Of a DNA stretch of 64,000 bases, positions 14,686-25,689 are shown one piece after another. The position numbers and the translations under genes are program-made. How positions within the stretch are numbered: position 1 is the first letter of the stretch; every line of letters begins with the position of its first letter. The notes beneath the pieces were generated by a model. The model was not told where the DNA came from. It did not search any database and worked only from the letters and a program-made list of their open reading frames with translations. The DNA lies in contig NC_087191.1 in the NCBI RefSeq assembly GCF_035594125.1, positions 6,716,967 through 6,780,966 of the forward strand. Direction: 5' to 3'. Origin of the DNA: Scylla paramamosain (Eukaryota; Arthropoda; Malacostraca; Decapoda; Portunidae).

Positions 14686-14895
14686 GGAGCCACCATGGTA
14701 CAGTGGTACCACGCACGCTTTGGGGGCCAAGTAGTCATCAGGCACATGGGTTCGAATCCTGGCTACAGTCCGACGGTAGGAAGGGCATCCACTCGGGATA
14801 ACGGTTCCCAAATGCCAAATCCAAGAGTCCTTCATCAGGAGGCACCGTCTCAGCTCTGACAGACTAAGGAAAAACTAGACGAAAAGAAAAAAAAA
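14686..14895 (+). mobile_element. tRNA-derived SINE with perfect target-site duplication
   Basis: The head carries both RNA polymerase III internal promoter elements: an A box TGGTACAGTGG at 14695-14705 and a perfect B box GGTTCGAATCC around 14751-14761. The anticodon-loop region is TTTGGGG-like, perhaps a proline-type tRNA ancestor. A non-tRNA body and an A-rich tail (GAAAAGAAAAAAAAA) follow. The flanks are the identical 20-mer ATTACAAGTAAAGGACAGAG at 14666-14685 and 14896-14915, which is LINE-A sequence. This is a typical LINE-mobilised SINE and, given the perfect duplication, probably recent. Confidence 0.9.
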
Positions 14896-14949
14896 ATTAC
14901 AAGTAAAGGACAGAGTAAGAATGTTCTATGTAGAAGAAGGGGACAACAG

Positions 14950-15790
14950 AGCGTCATTGAAGAAGAGGGGATAGTTATCTGGAAAATTGTGTAGAAATGA
15001 TAGATGTAGGAATTGAGTTTTTCAGACATTACCAAGTTAATTTCTTCCCCAGTCAGAAATTTTAGAGCCATCAGAAGTCAGGCGTTCTGTGGCTTCACAG
15101 TTTGAGCAACCTGAAAGGTTGGACGTCTATGAAAAGGCTTAGAAAACCACATGATGGTATCATCGGCGGAAGAATGAATAAGACAGAAAGAAGATCATTG
15201 ATGAATAATAGGAAGAAAGTGGATAACAAGAGAGAACCATGAGGAACACCACTGTTTATATACTTAGAAGAAGAACAATGACCGTCTACCACAGCAGTAA
15301 CAGAATGGTCAGAAAGGAAACTTGATGTGAAGATACAGCGAGAAGGGTAAGGGTAACTTGCAAGAGGAGGAGTAACTTGCAATCTGAGCGTCATTGAAGA
15401 AGAGGGGATAGTTATCTGGGAAATTGTGTGGAAATGATAAATGTAGAAATTGAGTTTTCGAGGCATTAAACATTACCAAGTTATTTTCTGCATCAGTCAG
15501 AAATTTTAGAGGCATCAGAAGTCTGGCGTTCTTTGGCTTCACACCTTGAGCAGTTCATTACCTGGAGGGTTGGACATGTACGAAAAGGCTTAGAAAAGCA
15601 CAGAATGGTATCAGCGAAGGAGTGGATAAAACAAAATTTTCATTTAGAAGATCACTGATGAATGATTGGAAGACAGTGGATAACAAGAGGAACACCACTG
15701 TTTATCTACTTAGAAGAAGAACTGTGACCGTCTACCTCAGCAGTAACAGAACGGTCAGAAAGGAAACTTGATGTGAAGACAAAGAGAGAA
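14950..15790 (-). repeat. Tandem duplication within LINE-A, period about 436 bp
   Basis: AGCGTCATTGAAGAAGAGGG begins at about 14950 and again at about 15386. Both copies run through AAATTTTAGAG...CATCAGAAGT and the CCACTGTTTAT segment to GAGAAGGGTAA (about 15350 and 15795). The two differ at scattered sites. Confidence 0.8.
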
Positions 15791-16810
15791 GGGTAATTAA
15801 GAAATTGAAGTTTTGTGCCAGACTCTATGAAAAGCTTTTGATATATCTAAGGCAACTACGAAAACTTCACCAAAATCTCTAAAAGATGATGACCAAGACT
15901 CATCAAGGAAAGTCAGATCACTAGTAGAGAGGCCTCAACGAAACCCATACTGGAGATCAGATAGAAGGTTGTGATGTTTAACAATCTTCTTCTTGAGGAT
16001 AGATTCAAAAACTTAAGAAAGGAAGGAAATTAAAGCGATAAGACGGTTGTTTGAGGGATTAGAGCGGACACACTTTTTAGAAACAGGCTGAATGTAAGCA
16101 AACTTCCAGCAAGAAAGATATGTGGACGTTGATACTGTTGGAGGAGTTTGACTAGGCAAGGTGCAAGTACAGAAGCACAGTTTCAGAGAACAATAGAAGG
16201 AATCCCATCAGGTCCATAGGCCTTCCGAGAGTTACAGCCAGGAAGGGCATGGAAAACATCACAGCTACTAATCTTATTGGATAGCTTGAAGTAGTTGGAG
16301 GGTGGTGGAGCGATGGAAACAAGGCCTCAAACATCCAAGGTAAAATTTTTAGCAAAGATTCGAGCGAAGAATTCAGCTTTAGAGATAGATGTGATGGGAG
16401 TGATGTCATCACGTTGAAATAAAGGAGGGAAAGATGAAGAAATAGAGTTATTAGAGATGTTTTTGGCTAGGTGCCATAAGTCATGATGGGAGTTAGACAT
16501 TTTCTATTAATGAAGGAGTTTTGGCTAGCTGAAAAACTGACTTGACATGATTCTGGGCAAAAAATATAAACTGCAGAAATATAAACTGCATGAAACTCAG
16601 GTATTGGAAAGTTCAAGCATCTTTTTTGGGCCACCTCTCTGTCATGTATAGCACGAGAATAAGCTGTGTTAAAGAAAATTTGCAAGATTTAGGTCAAGAG
16701 AAAGAGTGAAGGATGTACAATTCTACGCCAAACATTTCAGAAAAGGGCCTGCTGTCAGTTGCCTCAAACCTATGTTTCGGTGAGGAAACGAAAATGAGGT
16801 TTAGTATAGT

Positions 16811-19800
16811 TTTTTTTTTTTTTTTTTTTTTAATGCAGGAAGGATACTGGCCAAGGGCAACTAAAATCCAATAAAAAAAAAAAAAAAACACTGAGATGCC
16901 AGTCCCATAAAAGAGTCCAGAACGGTAGTCAAAATTAGAAGGATAAGTATCTTGAAACCTCCCTCTTGAAGGAATTCAAGTCATAGGAAGATGGAAATAC
17001 AGAAGCTGGCAGGGAGTTCAAGAGTTTACCAGAGAAATGAGTGATTGAGAATATTGGTTAACTCTTGCATTAGAGAGATGGACAAAATAGGGGTGAGAGA
17101 AAGAAGAGTCTTCTGCAGCCAGGCTGTGGGAGGAGGGGAGGCATGCAGTTAGCAAGATCAGAAGAGCAGTTAGCATGAAAATAGCGGTAGAGATAGCTGG
17201 AGATGCAACATTGTGGCAGTGAAAGAGAGGCTGAAGACAGTCAGTTAAAAGAGAAGGGTTGATGAGACGAAAAGCTTTTGATTCCACCCTGCCTAGAGCG
17301 GTATGAACCCCCCCCCCAGGACATGTGTACCATATACTCCATACATGGACGGATAAGGCCCTTATACAGAGTTAGTAGCTGTGGGGGTAAGAAAAACTGG
17401 CGGAGACGTCTCAGAACGCCTAACTTCATAAAAGCTCTTTTAAGTAGAGATGAGATGTGAAGCTTCCAGTTCATATTATAAGTAAAGGACAGACCGAGGA
17501 TGTTCAATGTAGAAGAGGGGTACAGTTGAGTGTCATTAAAGAAGAGGCGATAGTTGTCTGGAAAGTTGTGTCGATTTGATAGATGGAGGAATTGAGTTTT
17601 TGAGGCACTGAGCAATACCAAGTTTCCTCTGCCCCAATCAGGAAGTTTTGAAAGATCAGAAGTCAGGACTTCTGTGGCTTCCCTGCGTGAAATGATTACT
17701 TCCTGAAGTGTTGGACGTCTACGAAACGATGTGGAAAAGTGCAGCGTAGGAGTGGATAGGACAAGAAATTTGGTTTAGAAGGGCATTGATGAATAATAAG
17801 AAGAGTGAGTGACAGGACAGAACCCTGAGAAACACCACTGTTAATAGACTTAGGAGAAGAACAGTGACTGTCTACCACAGCAGCAATAGAACCGTCAGAA
17901 AGGAAACTTGAAATGAAGTTACAGAGAGAAGGATAGAAGCTGTAGGAGCGTAGCATGGAAATCAAAGCTTTGTGCCAGACTCTACCAAAAGCTTTTGATA
18001 TATCCATTGCAACAACAAACGTTTTACCAAAATCAAATTAGAGGATGACCAAGACTCAGTAAGGAAAGCTAAAAGATAACCAGTAGAGCGGCCTTGACGG
18101 AACCCATACTGGCGATCAGATAGGAGGTTGTGAAGTAATAGATGTTTAAGAATCTTCCTGTTGAGGATAGAATCAAAAACTTTAGATAGGCAGGAAATCA
18201 AAGCAATAGGACGGAAGTTTGAGTGATTAGAACGGTCACCCTTATTAGGAACAGGCGGAATGGAGGCAAACTTCCAGCAAAAAGCAAAAAAGGAAAGGTA
18301 GATGTTGACCGATAGAGTTGAAAGAGTTTGAATAGGCAAGGTGCAGGCAAGGAGGCACAGTTTCGGAGAACAATATGAGGGACACCATCAGGTCCATAAG
18401 CCTTCCAAGGGTTTAGGCCAGCGAGGGCATGGAAAACATCATTGCGAAGAATTTTAAAAAGAAGCATGAAGTAGTCAGAGGATGGAGGAGAAGGAGGAAC
18501 AAGCCCTGAATCGCCCAAGGTAGAGTTTTTAGCAAAGGTTTGAGCGAAGAATTCAGTTTTAGAGATAGATGTGATAGCAGTGGTGGCATCTGGCTGAAAT
18601 AAAGGAGGGAAAGGGAAAGGAGTTGTTGGAGATATTTTTGGCTAAATACAGAAAGACACAAGGAGAGTTAGATCTTGAAAGATTTTGGCACTTTTTATTA
18701 ATGAAGGAATTTTTTGCTAGTTGTAGAACAGATATGGCATGGTTCCGGGCAGAAATATAAAGTGCATGAGATTCAGGTGATGGAAGGCTTAAATACCTTT
18801 TCTGGACCACCTCTCTATCATTTATAGCACGAGAACAAGCTGTGTTAAACCAAGGTTTGGAAGGTTTAGGTCGAGAAAAAGACTGAGAAATGTACGCCTC
18901 CATATCAGACACTATCAGTTTTATTATGCTCTAGGCACACAAAGACGGGTCTCTGACATGGAAGCAGTAGTCATTCCAAGGAAAGTGAGCAAAATACCTC
19001 CTCAGGTCCCCCAACTAGTAGAGGTAAAACGCCAGAGGCACCTCCGCTTAGGGAGATCCTGAGGAGGGATTGGAGCAATAGGACAAGATACAGATATGAT
19101 ATTGTGATCGGAGGAGCCCAATGGAAAAGAGAGTGTGACAGCATAAGCAGAAGGATTAGAGGCCAGGAAAAGGTCAAGAATGTTGGGAGTATCTCCAAGA
19201 CAGTCAGGAATATGAGTAGGGTGTTGTACCAATTGCTCTAGGTCGTGGAGGACAGGAATGTTGAAGGCTAGTTCACCAGTATGGTCAGTGAAGGGAGAGG
19301 AAAGCCAAAGCTGGTGGTGAACATTGAAGTCTCCAAGAATGGAGAAAGGGAAGAGAGTTAGAATGTGCTCCATTTTGGAAGTTAAGTAGTCAAAGAATTT
19401 CTTATAGTAAGAGGAGCATAGACAAATTAAGTTTGAGAGTGACTCTGTAGTTGTAGCCATATGGTGGAAAACTCGGAAGATTCAAGAGCGTGAGCATGAG
19501 AGCAGGTTAAGTCGTTGCACATATAAAAGCAACACCTAGCTTTGGATTAAAAATGAGGATAGAGAAAGTAGGAAGGAACAGAAAAGGGGCTACTGTTAGT
19601 TGCCTCAGACACCTGAGTTTCAGTGAGGAAAACAATATGAGGTTTAGAAGAGGAGAGATGGTGTTTTACAGATTGAAAGTTAGATCTTAGAACATGAAGA
19701 AGCTAATGAAGAAAAAGTTGAGGGGTCTTTCAAGAGACTTAGGGTCGTTATCCGAGGAGCAGTCCGACCTGGGGACATTTGTGGTCCCTCCCCCAGATGG

Positions 19801-20035
19801 GGAATCCGAGGCTAATGTAGGAGTCCTCATGATAATTTTGAATTTTTCAGCGAAGGGTGTATGATTACGTTTGTGTGTGCTTATAGTTTTGTGTGGAGGA
19901 AGAGAGTTTTCTTTTAGAGGGCAAACTATGACTGTCCCCTTGTGCCGTGAGACACAAAGGGAAACGTTCAGTGAGGTCAAAGCTGGTTTTAATGATAAAT
20001 TCACAGCACTCCCTGATCCAGTGCTTTAGACCTCA
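16811..20035 (-). mobile_element. LINE-A, near full-length (endonuclease + reverse transcriptase)
   Basis: About 3.2 kb on the minus strand. In element order it has a leader (19690-20035). An apurinic-type endonuclease follows, with LTETQVSE (19610-19640), [14 protein letters not shown] (about 19300-19345) and [12 protein letters not shown] (about 19080-19120). Reverse transcriptase follows, with NFRPIALISCLSKVFDSILN, the LSDRQYGFRQGRSTGYLLAF region, DISKAF and SGVSQGSVLS. The YADD box is deleted (TCCTACGCT is followed directly by GCACTTTTCC near 17745). The C-terminus, 3' UTR and poly(A) tail lie at 16811-16875. Several frame shifts make it inactive. No separate ORF1 is visible. Jockey-like by organisation (inference). 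Confidence 0.88.
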
Positions 20036-20370
20036 CTGGAAATAATTAATGTTTCGGTAGGTGGTGTTCTACAGCGAATGTTGCAGACGTTAATGAAGAA
20101 AAGTTGAGGGATGTGTCAAGACACTTAAATCAATACCAGAACAGCAGTCCGACCTAAGAACATTTGTGGTGCTCTTCTCAGACAGGGACTCCGAGGCTTG
20201 TGTAAGAGTCGCTTTATTTTATTTAAATTTTTGAGTGAAGGGTGTGCGTGTAGTTAGGTGCATGTAGCTTTTGTGTAAAGGAAGAGAGTTGTCTTTAGTG
20301 GGCAGGTTGTGATTGCCCTCTTGTGTTGTGAGACACAAAGGGAAAGGTTATGAGGTCGCAGCTGTATGTT
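20036..20370 (-). mobile_element. Second LINE-A leader, tandem to the first
   Basis: Repeats the leader at 19690-20035: AAAAGTTGAGGG, CAGTCCGACCTAAGAACATTT, GGGACTCCGAGGCT, AGGAAGAGAGTTGTCTTTAG and TGAGACACAAAGGGAAA recur in the same order with divergence. It is either a fragment of another copy or a duplicated leader. Confidence 0.7.
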
Positions 20371-20495
20371 TTTTCTTTAAATTCCTCCTGCTTCTCCTCT
20401 TCCCTTAGGCCAATAGACTATATTGGCCTTGCTTTTGCCCACCCTCTTTCTCATCTTCCACTCATATGCAAATCCATCATCATCATCATCATTAC

Positions 20496-20505
<10 letters not shown>

Positions 20506-20590
<85 letters not shown>
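20506..20590. repeat. (TAA)n/(TTA)n array
   Basis: About 12 TAA units followed by about 17 TTA units. The same type of array precedes block Z at 22112-22276 and 56125-56500. Confidence 0.95.
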
Positions 20591-20649
20591 CATAATCATT
20601 ATTATAACAACATTAATAATAATAATGATAATAATAAGAGTAGCAATGA

Positions 20650-20960
20650 TGACGATAACACTTCAAAGCTGTATTGTGGCAAGAAAAAACAGGAACATAA
20701 CAGGTAACTTGAACAACAAATAATAAAAAGGAACACAAACCAAACACAAAAGAACAAGAAAAGAAAACAGAAGAACAAACAATTAAACAAGAACAAAAAT
20801 ACCACACCTGCTCATTAAGACTCACAGGTCAGGTGTGCCCACACTAATTAACAAACATACTTGCATACACCAGCACATTTTAATTAAAGCGATGTAATAG
20901 CATTCCTATATGACATGTATTGTAAGCAGCAGCAGCAACAAAAGCTGATATAGTAGTAAT
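20650..20960 (-). promoter_or_regulatory. Conserved block Z, copy 1 (putative 3' UTR)
   Basis: Homologous to 22320-22610, 39285-39600 and 56505-56775. Shared landmarks: ACACCTG...CATTAAG...TCAGGTGT, CTAATTAACAA, AATTAAAGCGATG and AACATTCCTATATG. In sense orientation the poly(A) position reads AATACA (20670-20675) instead of AATAAA, so this copy may be dead. Confidence 0.6.
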
Positions 20961-21094
20961 GGTGGTGGTAGTAGTAGCAGTTATAGTAATAATGTTAGTA
21001 GTATTAGCAGTAGTACCACTAGAAATAGCAGGAGGAGGAGGAGGAGGAGAAGTAAGAGAATTGTGTTTTGTGTGAAGTGTTGTTGTATTTCTTC

Positions 21095-21300
21095 CCCCAC
21101 ACCTGCAGGAATTTTTTTTTCTCATCCACGCATCTGCAGGAGTCATAATATTTTGTTACAAATGCAGCACACAATTTATCGTCCACACACTGCAGGAGAC
21201 AACAACTCGTCGACACACCTGCAGCACACAATTCCTCGTCCACACACTGCAGGAGACAACAACTCGTCGACACACCTCCAGCAGACAATTTCTCGGGATT
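21095..21300 (-). repeat. CACCTGCAGG minisatellite array, copy 1
   Basis: About seven units built on CCACACACCTGCAGGAGAC plus a variable ATTTCTCGTC-like part. Here a larger unit (ACTGCAGGAGACAACAACTCGTCGACACACCT...) is itself duplicated. Same family as 22790-23430, 38895-39065, 53195-53465 and 56960-57115. Confidence 0.8.
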
Positions 21301-21309
21301 ATCTGATGT

Positions 21310-21789
21310 CTGTGTATCAACGTATCTTGCTCATAACTGCAGACTTATCATAATTATACTTTTTTGTATTATATTTCAAAATTTTTACTTTTGTTTCACA
21401 TTCCGCATTCCTACATACAACCTGGTTTGTTGCGAAGTGGAGTCTGTTGACTGTGTGACGCAGTTTGCTCGTACAGTTATTACCAGTTTTCTGAGACCCA
21501 CTTTGGAAACAAATAAATAAATAAATAAATAAAACTCCAGCAAGCAGCTTCAGTATCCTTGGCAGGCAAGTTGTGGTGTGTCCACACATCACATCACGAG
21601 AAGTGAAGGACAATAATCCAGTGTTGCCAGGACACATCTGAGATAAGTGTGCGCCGCCGTGTGCATGAAGACATTGGGTACAGAAGATCCTGCAGCAAGT
21701 CAGTTGTCACCCGTGGCAGACCAACAGAAGCACTGCTCCCCGAAACAAACACGTTGTTTAGGAGAAGGAAAGTTGTTGTTGTTGTTGTT
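21310..21789 (-). other. Vacant or decayed peptide-gene position
   Basis: By module order (block X, TAA array, Z, minisatellite, gene) a peptide gene would be expected here. The only sizeable minus frame (21317-21637, 106 aa) contains an FIYLFICF stretch encoded by an ATTT repeat and lacks the CxxC module. I do not call a gene. Confidence 0.4.
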
Positions 21790-22090
<301 letters not shown>

Positions 22091-22111
22091 TATCATTAGA
22101 ATCATCACCAG

Positions 22112-22164
<53 letters not shown>

Positions 22165-22212
22165 TAATAATAATAGCAATAATAATGATAATAATAATAA
22201 TAATAATGATAA

Positions 22213-22276
<64 letters not shown>
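22112..22276. repeat. (TAA)n/(TTA)n array
   Basis: TAA units then TTA units, forming an interrupted inverted pair. Poly-Asn, Ile and Tyr frames here are artefacts. Confidence 0.95.
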
Positions 22277-22277
<1 letters not shown>

Positions 22278-22319
22278 AAAATAGTAATGATAATTATAAT
22301 GATAACAATAAAAAAAATA

Positions 22320-22610
22320 GTAATAATAACAGCAATAATACTTCATAGCTTTATTATGGCAAGAACACAGAACAAATAACGTCAACAATTAATAAAAAAA
22401 AGAGAACAAAAACCGAACCTGAATAAGCAAACACGAACAAACAAACGAAGAAACCAAATATGACACCTGCCCATTAAGCCTCGCCGGTCAGGTGTGCCTA
22501 TGCTAATTAACAATTAAACCTTCAATTTTTTTTTTTTTTTTATGAAAGCGATGAAATAACATTCCTTCAAGATATTTATTGCAAGCAACAGCAGCAGCAG
22601 CAGTTATAGA
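22320..22610 (-). promoter_or_regulatory. Conserved block Z, copy 2 (putative 3' UTR of the 23.9-kb gene)
   Basis: Contains GACACCTGCCCATTAAGCCT and GGTCAGGTGTGCC as inverted arms, CTAATTAACAA, GCGATGAAATAACATTCC and, at its distal end in sense direction, a canonical AATAAA. Its conservation in four places next to unrelated microsatellites suggests it is functional or was recently duplicated. Confidence 0.65.
22350..22355 (-). terminator. AATAAA poly(A) signal of block Z copy 2
   Basis: Plus-strand TTTATT, that is sense AATAAA in CCATAATAAAGCTATGAAG. It lies about 1.5 kb after the stop codon of the 23.9-kb peptide gene. Confidence 0.5.
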
Positions 22611-22625
22611 AATAGTAGTAGTAGC

Positions 22626-22679
<54 letters not shown>

Positions 22680-22789
22680 GGTCACAGTGGTAGTGGTGGC
22701 GATGGCGGTGGTAGTAGGAGTAGTATAGAGGGGAGGAGGATGGAGAGCAGGAAGTCAGGTGTGTACGTGTAATGTGTGTTTGTAAAATT

Positions 22790-23430
22790 TTTTCCCACAC
22801 CTGCAGGAGACATAATTTATCGTCCTCACAGGAAAAAACTTTTATTCCACACACCTGCAGGAGACAGTTTCTCGTCCACGCACCTGTAGGAGACAATTTC
22901 TCATCCACACACTTGCAGGAGACACAATTTCTCATCCACACACTTGCAGGAGACAATTTCTCATCCACACACTTGCAGGAGACAATTTCTCATCCACACA
23001 CTTACAGGAGACACAATTTCTCATCCACACACTTGCAGGAGACACAATTTCTCACCCACACACTTGCAGGAGACAATTTCTCATCCACACACTTGCAGGA
23101 GACACAATTTTTCGTCCACACACCTGCAGGAGACATAACATCTAGTCTACATATCTGCAGGAGACAATTTCTAGTCCACACACCTGCAATATACATAATT
23201 TTTAGTTCACACACCTGCAGGAAATAATTTTTCATCCACACCTGCTGGAATCATAATTTATCGTCCACACACCTGCAAGAGACATAATTTCTAGTTTACA
23301 CATCTGTAGGAAACAATTTTTCACCCACACACCTGCTGGGATCATAATTTCTCGTCCACACACCTAAAATAAGACTAATGCTCGTCTTTACACTTGCAGT
23401 AGGTGTGTCTCTCATCCACACCTGTAACAG
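22790..23430 (-). repeat. 29-31-bp minisatellite array, longest copy
   Basis: About 20 units. Consensus halves are CATCCACACACTTGCAGGA and GACAATTTCT, with or without an extra AC. Most units carry CACCTG or CACTTG (E-box type CANNTG). It lies between block Z and the gene at 23868 and would be in its 3' UTR. Unit divergence rises towards the right end. Confidence 0.9.
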
Positions 23431-23867
23431 AGCTCTCGTCACACTAGCATCGCCAGATTTTTTCTTAACACTTTCCTTTCACTTTTAGTAGGCTTAATTT
23501 TTGCTGTTTTTCATTACGCTTAGTGAGTTTTAGTTGTTTTTGTTTTCTTTCTCACACATCCGCTCCTTTTTCTCGTCTTCTTTCCTTTTCTTTTCATTGT
23601 CCTCGTCCTTTTCATAGTCTTCTTCATTGCCCTCCTCTTCGTCCTCGTCCCTTTCTTTGTTCTCTTCTCTTGCACTATCTTCCTCCTCCTCGTCCTCGTT
23701 CTCGTCCTCTTTCTCTTGCTTCGTTCTCTTCATTATCCTTTTTCTCGTTCTATTCGTTTTCTTCATCCTCACTCGATCATTTGCACTGCCCTCTTCTTCC
23801 TCGCTCACTTCACTGTCCTCTTCATTACTCTCTTCCTCTTCCTCCTCCTCCTCCTATACTGTCCTCC
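23431..23867. other. Gene-to-minisatellite spacer, pyrimidine-rich
   Basis: Starts CTAGCATCGCCAGATTTTTTC, matched at 53480 by TTAGCATCGTCAATTTTTTT. CTTC/CCTC-rich sequence follows. Long Ser/Leu or Glu-rich frames on either strand are compositional. Confidence 0.6.
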
Positions 23868-24104
23868 TTATCCTGCGCTAAATATCTGCTGATCATCGCA
23901 CGTTTTCTTTTTAACACAATTACCATTTGTGAATATGAAGCACCCCTTGCAATTTCTGATTCGTGAAAGTAGGTCCTGAAGATTAATTCCACCATCAACA
24001 GGCTGTGGCGCCGCATGAACACAACGGGAGGACAACACCAGCAGTAGTAGTGGTAGTGGCAGTAGTAGTAGCAGCAGTAGTGACCGAGGAGCGAGCCAAT
24101 GCAT
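23868..24104 (-). CDS. Small secreted peptide with one CxxC-C-C module (locus A)
   Basis: 78 aa. The start chosen is the ATG in ACAAGACAAGATGCATTGG; the longer upstream frame is only a translated (CT)n array. Residues 1-31 form a leucine-rich signal peptide (MHWLAPRS, then L/P runs, SSRCVHA) with likely cleavage near A31. The mature part of about 47 residues has a proline/glycine-rich start, IRNCKGCFIFTNGNCVKKKT and a last cysteine: four Cys spaced C-x2-C-x7-C-x5-C. The module matches those in the two other single-module genes and the two three-module genes. Role unknown. A secreted, disulfide-stabilised defence or structural peptide would fit, but nothing proves it. This is the least damaged member in this cluster. 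Confidence 0.7.
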   Translation of the reverse strand: MHWLAPRSLLLLLLLPLPLLLLVLSSRCVHAAPQPVDGGINLQDLLSRIRNCKGCFIFTNGNCVKKKTCDDQQIFSAG

Positions 24105-24157
24105 CTTGTCTTGTGGTGGTTTGTCGTGGTCTGTGGAGCCCACCGTCATGTTCCTTC

Positions 24158-24164
24158 TTACATA
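24158..24164 (-). promoter_or_regulatory. Weak TATA-like element of locus A
   Basis: Sense TATGTAA occurs at the position of TATATAA in the paralogues (GCGCTATGTAAGAAGG compared with CACTATATAACAAGG), 53 bp before the ATG. Confidence 0.4.
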
Positions 24165-24331
24165 GCGCAGCAACAGTAGGGGAAGAAGGAGGAGAAGGAG
24201 GTGGAGGAGTGGACAGATAAAAAAGGAGGAGGAAGAGGTGTACAAAAAAAGGAGGAGGAGGGAGACAAGGAGGATGAGGAGAAAGAGGGAGATAAATAGG
24301 AGGAGGAGGAGGAAGAGGAGGGAAACACAAG

Positions 24332-24334
<3 letters not shown>

Positions 24335-24403
<69 letters not shown>
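24335..24403. repeat. (GA)n upstream of the locus A gene
   Basis: Reads (CT)n in gene sense and ends about 230 bp before the ATG. Similar arrays precede the single-module genes at 38360 and 57642. Confidence 0.95.
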
Positions 24404-24404
<1 letters not shown>

Positions 24405-24489
24405 CATGAGGATGGGGAGAGGGACGGGAGGGGGATGAGGAGGGGAGAGGAAGAAGGCAGGCCCAAGATACACATCGTAGACCAATGTC

Positions 24490-25689
24490 AGCCGCGATGA
24501 AAAAAAAAAAAAAGTGACACGTATCGCTTTTGATGGAGCAACAGGTACGAAATTTCCCTCATCAAGTAGGGAGTCGGCTGTATATGATTGGTGGACGGCT
24601 CTCTGTCCGGGTTAAATAAATTAAGGCCAAGAGTCGATCTAGAGGGAGATCAGCACTAGACTCTGAGGCGATTGCATCCTGTATTATCTACATTAAAAGA
24701 GCGATGAAGCTGCAAGATGTGATTCCATCGCCCTCATCAACAACTACACATGAGAAGGAGGGAGCCATCACAAAACAACACATTATGCTGTTCCAAGAGG
24801 ACCACAAAAAACATAATAGGTTAATTTCTCGTCGTGAGTGCAAACACTTAGTGGTACACTACACAAACATTAAATAAAACACTTGTAGTAATGCGATCAC
24901 TGTTTGGATTGATACATAAATGTCACTTATTTTCAGTGACGAGACGTTTCGTCTGAACATTTTAATATGATTTAGTCTGCCCCACAACAACTTTTTCTTT
25001 TCAGTCTTTCGGAAGTGGAGGGGTTAATATCGTTTTCTCTTGATTTATTAGGATAACTCCAATAATCCATTTTTATCGCCAACTTCATACTCATTTAAAT
25101 ACTTTGTTGTAATACACAATAACTTTTTCAGTTACATTACTTAAAAACTTAAATCTCTTGCGCAGTGTAGTACTTAAATTATTCTTTGTCGCATTTATGT
25201 ACTTAAAGTGTGGTCTTAATTTTGTTTGATTGCATGTACTAACATTAACCATTCTTTCTTTGAGACAGAAAACGCTTTTGGACTATGGAAATGTAGTTAT
25301 TAACTGAAGGAAAACCTTCTCCGGTGGTAAATGTTGTTTTATGAAGATGAGAAAGTGTTAATTACAAGATCACGGGGTAAAATACCCTTTCTTATCAGCA
25401 CCCTCCGCTAATGTTCCTACTTCTTGTGGCACCTCTGATGTTCTGAATGCATCAGCTACACCCATTAAGGTACTTCCTGCCACCCATTCAGGAAAAGACT
25501 TTCATGGAGAAGACTCATAAGACTGAGCACATGATTTCATCCGTGTACGTGAGGATGTTATGAATTTATCTAATGTCATTACAAATGGAGACAATTACCT
25601 CCTTCATTATGTCCAGACTTGCAGAGCAAGCCTTACTCTTGATGAGCAGCAGCGTTTTCAGATCATATGAGACAGGTCAAATTATTAAA
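24490..25689. other. No clear gene; one short unrecognised frame
   Basis: AT-rich with no tandem repeats. A frame near 25530-25670 (NVITNGDNYLLHYVQTC, then RASLTLDEQQRFQII and stop) looks protein-like but is unrecognised and isolated, possibly a transposon remnant. Confidence 0.4.

Larger units (their letters stand above)
13721..16808 (-). mobile_element. LINE-A copy, rearranged and nested
   Basis: The minus-strand element runs from its 3' UTR (near 13740) through reverse transcriptase to an endonuclease remnant (near 16740-16808). It is interrupted by a LINE-B tail (14145-14438) and a SINE (14686-14895), and carries an internal duplication (about 14950-15790). Many stops and frame shifts are present. 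Recognisable pieces include LISALGRPMDLMG-like and FSDRSVTAVVDGHCSSSKYI. Confidence 0.8.

Noticed and set aside
14686..14770. Functional tRNA gene
   Set aside because: A and B boxes are present, but the sequence does not give a clear acceptor stem, is followed by an A-rich tail and is flanked by target duplications: a SINE.
21317..21637. Peptide gene in the vacant module slot
   Set aside because: No CxxC module, the hydrophobic stretch comes from an ATTT repeat, and there is no TATA box or conserved leader.
22576..23241. Cys-rich frames over the minisatellite (NCVSCKCVDEKL repeats)
   Set aside because: Cysteines arise from TGTGTG in the repeat unit, frames shift with 29/31-bp units, and no signal peptide or conserved start exists.
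22790..23430. CRISPR-like array (regular repeats with variable parts)
   Set aside because: The variable parts are mutated versions of one another, units are tandem without unique spacers, no cas genes are present and the window is animal DNA. It is a minisatellite.
24105..24485. N-terminal extension of the 23.9-kb peptide frame
   Set aside because: It translates the (CT)n promoter array; the ATG at 24104 has the conserved leader and signal peptide.
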